In this document: piece by piece, positions 59,376 to 64,000 of the stretch
Layout of the letters: every line of letters starts with the position of its first letter
How positions within the stretch are numbered: the first letter of the stretch is position 1
Assembly: GCF_046719735.1 (NCBI RefSeq)
Contig: NZ_JAUTWQ010000018.1
Coordinates: 1-64,000, forward strand
Length of the DNA stretch: 64,000 nt
Source of the DNA: Halobacillus_B rhizosphaerae
GTDB taxonomy: Bacteria > Bacillota > Bacilli > Bacillales > Halobacillaceae
Direction: 5' to 3'
Notes under the pieces: model-generated
Databases searched by the model: none
Told to the model about the DNA's origin: nothing
The model's input: only the letters and a program-made list of their open reading frames with translations
Made by a program: the position numbers and the translations under genes

Positions 59376-60441
59376 CACTCGTGAATGTGACGGTGATTTC
59401 GGTTCCTTTGCCTAGTTCACTGTCCACTTCAATCTCGGCTTCATGCAAATCGATGATTCGTTTCACAATCGACAGGCCGAGACCGCTGCCGCCGTGCTCT
59501 CGATTTCTCGCTTTATCTGCTTTATAGAAGCGTTCAAACATGTGCAGACGTGTATCTTGATTCATACCTACCCCATTATCTTTCACCGTCACGACAATCC
59601 GGCCATCTTCTGTCGTTGAAGCATGAACGGCAATGGTTCCGTCCTGCGGGGTAAATTTAATACTGTTATGAATCAGGTTGACCCACACCTGATCCATTAA
59701 ATCCCTATCCGCCTCCAGGGTAATGGCATCAAGTTCTACATCCATATTGATCCTTTTCTCTGCCCAGTGCGGTTCATTAGCGAGAATGACGCGGCGCAGC
59801 TGGTGATCTAACCGGTAGTGCTTCCATTCAAGCATGAGCTGATCGGACTCTAAAGAGGTCAGCTTTAACAGGTTATCACTCAATTTCGAGAGCCGCAGGC
59901 TTTCCTTTTCAATAATGTCCAAGTATTGGTTCCGTTCTTCGGTCGTTAAATCGCCGTTCTTTAACGTATAAGCAAACCCACTGATCGAGGTTAAGGGAGA
60001 CTGAATTTCATGGGACACGTTAGAGATAAATTCCTGCCTCATTCCCTCCATTTCTCCCAGCTTCTCGGCCATGTGACTAATATTTCTAATGATTTTTGAA
60101 TAGGGATGATCATTGTTCACATCAAATCGCTCCCGGTAATAGGAAAGGTCGATATCGAAATTCCCTTCCGCCATCATTTTCATGGCATGGATCATGGAAT
60201 TCAGATGTTTTTCCTGTTTAGCTCTTACCCATGGGATTTTCGTAATAAAGAAAATGAAAAAACCGAACAGCACAAATCCAACTAACGAAGTGATGAGCTG
60301 GCTGACAAAGATACTCGGCTGATAGCTGGAAGCCGCATACACCTTGGACGCCAGCCAATAAGCCGCCGACCAGCATAGAAGTAACGCCGTAGCGATCCCT
60401 AAGAAACCAAAGATACGCTTAATAAATTCCGGGATTTTCAC
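59365..60441 (-). CDS. sensor histidine kinase
   Basis: 358 residues. Two membrane helices (about 12-32 and 45-67) with a short outer loop of about a dozen residues, a HAMP-like linker, HisKA box FISNVSHEIQSPLTSISGF with His144, N box VWVNLIHNSIKFTP, and G boxes VKDNGVGMN, GGSGLGLSIVK. It overlaps the response regulator by four bases. Short periplasmic-type loop suggests membrane-stress sensing. Its last codons and stop lie inside a repeat, so the natural C-terminus may have been changed by the repeat. Confidence 0.88.
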   Translation of the reverse strand: MKIPEFIKRIFGFLGIATALLLCWSAAYWLASKVYAASSYQPSIFVSQLITSLVGFVLFGFFIFFITKIPWVRAKQEKHLNSMIHAMKMMAEGNFDIDLSYYRERFDVNNDHPYSKIIRNISHMAEKLGEMEGMRQEFISNVSHEIQSPLTSISGFAYTLKNGDLTTEERNQYLDIIEKESLRLSKLSDNLLKLTSLESDQLMLEWKHYRLDHQLRRVILANEPHWAEKRINMDVELDAITLEADRDLMDQVWVNLIHNSIKFTPQDGTIAVHASTTEDGRIVVTVKDNGVGMNQDTRLHMFERFYKADKARNREHGGSGLGLSIVKRIIDLHEAEIEVDSELGKGTEITVTFTSGGL

Positions 60442-61118
60442 TTCACTTCCTCCAGACGATACCCGAGGCCGCGGATGGTCGCAATCTCAATCGGACAGGA
60501 ATAGGAAGCCAAGCGCTGCCGCAGCCGCTTAATATGAACGTCCACGGTTCGTTCATCTCCCTCATAGTCAAATCCCCAGATATCTTCAATGATCTGTTCG
60601 CGGGACAGGGTCTTCCCCTTATGAGTAGCCAGTTTAAACAACAGCTCAAATTCCTTAAGCGGGAGCGTAACAACCTCGTCCTTAATCATCACTTTATAGG
60701 AAGCGCGATCGATCACGATCCCGCCGATATCAATTTGATTGGAAATGGTGATTTGGTGACGCTTCAAGAGCACTTTCACTCTTGCGGCCAGCTCTTCTGC
60801 TGCAAAAGGTTTCACCAAATAATCATCCGCTCCCAAGTCAAAGCCTTTCACTTTTTGCGCCGTTTCGCCTTTAGCGGTCAGCATTAAGATCGGCATGGTC
60901 TCAGAATAATACGTCCGAACTTCCCGGCAGAGCGCCCAGCCATCCATCTCGGGCATCATAATATCCAGAACAATCAAATCAATTTTTTCTTGATCAAGAA
61001 TGCTTAAGGCCGTTTTCCCGTCCTCTGCTTCAAAGATGGTTAAGCCTTCTTTCGTAAGAATCAGCTGAACTAATTTTCTGATATGCGGATCATCATCGAC
61101 TACGAGAAGTTTCGCCAT
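60438..61118 (-). CDS. OmpR-family response regulator
   Basis: 226 residues from the ATG at 61118 (nine bases after AAAGGA; the ATG at 61127 is adjacent to it). Receiver: LLVVDDDPHIRKL and the phospho-acceptor Asp in IDLIVLDIMMPEMDG, KPF at the switch. Winged helix: SREQIIEDIWGFDYEGDERTVDVHIKRLRQRL. Pairs with the kinase whose start overlaps its stop. Likely controls the DrrAB-like exporter upstream in the same operon (inference). Confidence 0.9.
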   Translation of the reverse strand: MAKLLVVDDDPHIRKLVQLILTKEGLTIFEAEDGKTALSILDQEKIDLIVLDIMMPEMDGWALCREVRTYYSETMPILMLTAKGETAQKVKGFDLGADDYLVKPFAAEELAARVKVLLKRHQITISNQIDIGGIVIDRASYKVMIKDEVVTLPLKEFELLFKLATHKGKTLSREQIIEDIWGFDYEGDERTVDVHIKRLRQRLASYSCPIEIATIRGLGYRLEEVK

Positions 61119-61202
61119 ATCCTTCATTCCTTTTCTTATAAAAGTAAGGGAACCGCCTGCAGCGAGGCGGTTCCTGATTGTTATCCATAGTTTACACCAA
61201 TC

Positions 61203-62018
61203 TCACGTTTTGCGCATATAAGCGCGAACGGTTAATGGCGCAAAAATCGCCACAATCACTGCTCCTCCGATCAGAGAAATCGTAAAGTCCCAGCCGATGG
61301 TTCCGGAGTTGGCTAAATCTCGGACAGCGGTGACCAGATGGGAGACCGGATTGATCTTCACAAACCACTGCAGCCAGTCCGGAAGTGTATCTGCCGGCAC
61401 AAAGGCATTGGAAAGAAACGTAAGCGGGAACAAAATCAGCATCGAGATCCCCTGCACACTGGAGGCCGTCCGGGCGATCACGCCAAAGAAAGCAAAGATC
61501 CAGCTGACGGTCCAGGAACAAACGATCACAAGTAATCCGGCAAGCAGGACACTCGCAATGCCGCCATCAGGACGATAGCCCATAATGAATCCCATCGAAA
61601 ACGTTAAGGTTGTCGCAATCGTATACCGTATGGTGTCCGCAAGCAACGCCCCTGCCAGTGGAGATATCCGCGCAATCGGCAGGGACTTAAACCTGTCGAA
61701 CACCCCCTTATCCATGTCCTCCCTGAGCTGGGTTCCCGTGACGATCGAGGTCGTGATCACCGTCTGGACGAGAATGCCGGGAATAATGACGGGCAGATAG
61801 CTTTGCACGTCTCCGGAAATCGCGCCGCCAAAGATATAGGTAAACATCAAGGTGAAAATAATTGGCTGTAACGTCACGTCAAACAGCTGTTCAGGGGTGC
61901 GGCGGATTTTCAATAATCCGCGAAAAGCCATCGTCAGCGAATTTTGCACCGATTGTTTTAAACTCGTTTTGTTTCGGAGCTGACGGTCGTTATTGTAGGC
62001 TGATGAATGGCTGCTCAT
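61203..62018 (-). CDS. ABC-2 permease, DrrB type
   Basis: 271 residues, six membrane helices. DrrB-type motifs: LTMAFRGLLKIRRTPEQLFDVTLQPIIFTLMFTYIFGG, LREDMDKGVFDRFKSLPIARISPLAGALLADTIRY, and SNAFVPADTLPDWLQWFVKINPVSHLVTAVRDL near the C-terminus. Forms an exporter with the DrrA-like ATPase; the start overlaps its stop by four bases. Daunorubicin-type transporters expel hydrophobic antibiotics. Confidence 0.9.
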   Translation of the reverse strand: MSSHSSAYNNDRQLRNKTSLKQSVQNSLTMAFRGLLKIRRTPEQLFDVTLQPIIFTLMFTYIFGGAISGDVQSYLPVIIPGILVQTVITTSIVTGTQLREDMDKGVFDRFKSLPIARISPLAGALLADTIRYTIATTLTFSMGFIMGYRPDGGIASVLLAGLLVIVCSWTVSWIFAFFGVIARTASSVQGISMLILFPLTFLSNAFVPADTLPDWLQWFVKINPVSHLVTAVRDLANSGTIGWDFTISLIGGAVIVAIFAPLTVRAYMRKT

Positions 62019-63037
62019 GCTTGAGCCCTCCTTTTTTGTTCGAGTTGATCTGTATCATTTGCTTGATCTTTCTGCGCATCGTTTCCAGTAATGGTTAGGA
62101 ATACTTCATCAAGCGTTGGTTTCTGGACACTGAATTCCTCCAGGCGGATGTCGGTCTCACGCAAAGCAATCAGGATATCCGCAACTAGATCGGCATCCGG
62201 CAGCGGTGCGATAATTTTTCTTCCTTCTGGTGACACCGCGGACTGCACGCCTAGCATCCGGTCAATAAGTTTACGGGCTGGCTCTAATTCTCCGGCATCG
62301 TGAAGATTTACATGCAAGGACGAGGCCCCGACTGACTGCTTCAATTCGTTGACGGTTCCTTCTGCCACTACCTTACCGTGGTCAATAACCGCTATTCTGT
62401 CAGCAAGCTCATCGGCTTCCTGAAGATACTGGGTTGTTAACAGTACGGTCGATCCTGATTTCACCAATTGGCGAATCGTCTCCCACATTTGGTTCCTTGT
62501 GCGGGGATCGAGTCCTGTTGTCGGCTCATCTAAGAAAATCAGCGGCGGCTTAGCAATTAAGCTCGCAGCAAGGTCAAGACGGCGGCGCATCCCTCCGGAG
62601 AAGTGCTTAAGCGGACGCTTCGCCGCTTCCGTTAAGCCGAATTCCTCCAGCAGTTCAGCGGACTTCCGGCGCGCTTCTTTCCGGCTGAGGCCGAGCAGGC
62701 GGGAGAAAATCATTAAATTCTCCGTCGCACTCAGGGCTTCATCGACGGACGCATACTGTCCGGTCACCCCGACTAACTGACGAACAATCTGCGGCTCCTT
62801 GACAACATCATGCCCAAAAATTTTCGCTGTGCCTGCGTCTGGCTTCAGTAAAGTGGCAAGCATGCGGATCGCGGTCGTTTTCCCCGCTCCGTTCGGACCT
62901 AACACTCCATAAATGGCACCCTGCGGAACGTGAAGATCCACCCCGTCTACGGCTTTATTGGTGCCAAAGGTCTTGCTCAATCCCTTAGCTTCGACGGCCC
63001 ATACTGTATCTGTGTTCTTACTATTGGTAGTACTCAT
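62015..63037 (-). CDS. ABC transporter ATP-binding protein, DrrA type
   Basis: 340 residues after AAGGAGGAC. Walker A GPNGAGKTTAIRML, Q-loop VGVTGQYASVDE, signature LKHFSGGMRRRLDLAASLI, Walker B PLIFLDEPTTGLDPRTR, H-loop LTTQYLQEADELAD. The C-terminal extension with KPTLDEVFLTITG is the DrrA signature domain. First gene of the ATPase-permease-response regulator-kinase operon. Confidence 0.92.
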   Translation of the reverse strand: MSTTNSKNTDTVWAVEAKGLSKTFGTNKAVDGVDLHVPQGAIYGVLGPNGAGKTTAIRMLATLLKPDAGTAKIFGHDVVKEPQIVRQLVGVTGQYASVDEALSATENLMIFSRLLGLSRKEARRKSAELLEEFGLTEAAKRPLKHFSGGMRRRLDLAASLIAKPPLIFLDEPTTGLDPRTRNQMWETIRQLVKSGSTVLLTTQYLQEADELADRIAVIDHGKVVAEGTVNELKQSVGASSLHVNLHDAGELEPARKLIDRMLGVQSAVSPEGRKIIAPLPDADLVADILIALRETDIRLEEFSVQKPTLDEVFLTITGNDAQKDQANDTDQLEQKRRAQA

Positions 63038-63162
63038 TATTGTCCTCCTTTTCCCTGACTATAAGGTAATCTTGAAATCTAAAATGCGGATAAGACCTGT
63101 ATCTCATTTATGAATTATAAGACCCTTATATGAACGGAATATGAACAAAGAAAAAAAGAAGA

Positions 63163-63227
63163 GGGACATTGGGGACAGGTACGTGTGTCCCAATTTTCGG
63201 GACATCCGTACCTGTCCCCAATGTCCC
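63163..63227. repeat. 65-bp perfect REP-like palindrome upstream of the DrrA operon
   Basis: A 21-base arm beginning GGGACATTGGGGACAGGTAC is exactly complemented at the other end (63207-63227), with a second inner pair TGTCCC/GGGACA. It can form one very stable hairpin. It is related to the 59266-59375 repeat. The rest of the 341-base gap between 63038 and 63378 holds promoter regions only. Confidence 0.8.
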
Positions 63228-63378
63228 CTGCCGGTTGTGAAACTTATCCAGCAACTAAGCAATTAAACAAGCAATTCATTTATATTTGTGAAACCACGTA
63301 ATATTGTTGTTTTTAAAATTCATTCCTTATAGTATGAAAGTTGATAGTACTATCGACTAATTATTTGGAGGAATTTAT

Positions 63379-63834
63379 GTGAAAATGTTAAATATAGCAA
63401 AAAAGTTACTTATATTTACCGGGATTATAGTCACAGGCGCACTAGGATTTACTAGCACAAATGTAGATGCGGCAAGTAATTATGGCGATACACACTATTA
63501 CATGGAATTTAATAATTTAAGTTTTACATCACATGACGTTACTCCTGACCGAGAAAAGTGGGATGCAACCTCTTCTTATATGAAAACTGATTATGTAGGT
63601 GCGGCAAATGATGCTGACTACAAATTTACCGGCTATGTCGAAAAAGATAATGGGGTCAATTTAGATAATAACGGAGCATGGAGGTATGAGTTTGGTGACC
63701 ATACCACTCATTTCTTAAGTAATTATGCTTATGAAAATTATGGATACGGGGTTTTAATTCATATCCGTGGAGAAGCAGGTTGGAATCGTGTAGATGTAGG
63801 AACAGGGGGCGTATGGAGTCCCGATAGTATCTAA
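63379..63834 (+). CDS. small secreted protein, DUF2712/lactococcin 972-like
   Basis: 151 residues with a GTG start, seven bases after GGAGG. Signal peptide MKMLNIAKKLLIFTGIIVTGALGFTSTNVDAASN, cleaved near residue 33. The mature part has no Cys and is rich in Tyr/Asn/Gly/Asp, with SSYMKTDYVGAAN, NGAWRYEFGDHTTHFLSNYAYENYGYG and the ending WNRVDVGTGGVWSPDSI. The GVWSPDS end recalls DUF2712 proteins, and the layout of a small secreted protein followed by an ABC permease recalls Lcn972-type bacteriocin cassettes (from memory). Assignment tentative. Confidence 0.6.
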   Translation: MKMLNIAKKLLIFTGIIVTGALGFTSTNVDAASNYGDTHYYMEFNNLSFTSHDVTPDREKWDATSSYMKTDYVGAANDADYKFTGYVEKDNGVNLDNNGAWRYEFGDHTTHFLSNYAYENYGYGVLIHIRGEAGWNRVDVGTGGVWSPDSI

Positions 63835-63923
63835 ACTATATATGTCCGGGTGCTGCATTCTAGTACCCGGATCTCTTACATAATAGATAGCAAGATATTT
63901 TAATAAAAAGGAGATTGCTAGTT

Positions 63924-64000
63924 GTGAAAGCTTTGCTTAGAACCGAACTTAAACGAGGTTTTGGTAGTTGGTCTTTCTTAACCTCATTGATTATTGGAAA
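63924..64000 (+). CDS. 5' end of a probable ABC-type permease (partial, runs off the right edge)
   Basis: GTG preceded by AAAAAGGAG. The 25 visible codons read MKALLRTELKRGFGSW and then a hydrophobic SFLTSLIIG. A basic amphipathic start followed by a helix is typical of ABC-2 type permeases. It follows the secreted DUF2712-like protein by 89 bases on the same strand, and a CCGGGT/ACCCGG hairpin (about 63847-63873) lies between them. Confidence 0.5.
   Translation, partial: MKALLRTELKRGFGSWSFLTSLIIG

Noticed and set aside
1..64000. CRISPR arrays, tRNA, rRNA, prophage or intact transposase genes
   Set aside because: None was recognised on either strand.

Overview
The window looks like a chromosomal segment of a low-to-moderate GC, Gram-positive endospore-lineage bacterium of the Bacillaceae, possibly Halobacillus or a close relative (inference, no ribosomal RNA in the window). 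The signs are strong AGGAGG-type ribosome binding sites with frequent TTG/GTG starts, a SinR-type regulator, a CwlO-like NlpC/P60 hydrolase, a PerR-like box before ahpCF, a candidate CcpA site, and a CTCGCTTTCCGCGGG-type intergenic palindrome that I associate with this family. No tRNA, rRNA, CRISPR array, phage or intact transposase was seen.

Layout. 0-3.4 kb: FMN-dependent lactate oxidase-type enzyme, a small membrane protein and an M20 peptidase. 3.4-6.8 kb: an AraC/GyrI-type regulator cut into two pieces by a 2.6 kb insertion that carries a secreted protein plus a two-helix membrane protein (toxin/immunity-like layout) and a decayed gene. 7-13 kb: a Nudix hydrolase and a five-gene xanthine dehydrogenase operon (pucA-B-D-C-E order) whose large subunit is interrupted by one in-frame TAG. 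13.4-15 kb: a stand-alone TerB-like/SAP/SAP/FokI-like nuclease, the best candidate for an undescribed system. 15-19 kb: an ECF-like sigma factor overlapping an unknown 400-aa protein, a MITE-like palindrome, an SRPBCC protein and a lipoprotein. 19-22.3 kb: a SinR-like regulator divergent from a membrane glycosyltransferase and galU, with two SinR-type boxes between them. 22.4-32 kb: TetR unit, a DUF2975/XRE/DUF4153-like membrane set, an RR-ABC-permease-HK antibiotic-response cassette, and a MarR regulator divergent from a CBS protein and an MFS exporter. 32-34.4 kb: ahpCF.

34.5-48 kb is an accessory-looking stretch of small genes: GNATs, a methyltransferase, a nucleotidyltransferase, small membrane proteins, a GPP34-MerR pair, an S66 peptidase and several frameshifted genes. 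It includes a multidrug ABC half-transporter preceded by an 18-codon leader peptide and an attenuator-like hairpin. 48.5-59 kb: CwlO-like hydrolase, Gfo/Idh/MocA oxidoreductase, M20 amidohydrolase, an ArsR-YdcZ-YdcZ unit with a probable leaderless start, a MazG-like protein, a broken S51 peptidase, a rifampin ADP-ribosyltransferase and mqo. 59-63.2 kb: a DrrAB-type ABC exporter with its two-component system, bracketed on both sides by related GGGGACAGGTAC palindromes. The right edge opens a secreted-peptide/ABC-permease cassette.

A recurring theme is gene breakage: AraC (two lesions), pucD (nonsense), the island ORF at 5.2-6.0 kb, a membrane-anchored protein at 34.5 kb (17-bp duplication), DinB and the S51 peptidase. 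Each was inferred from reading frames only; sequencing error cannot be excluded for the single-base cases, but the 17-bp duplication, the clean TAG and the insertion are not typical errors.
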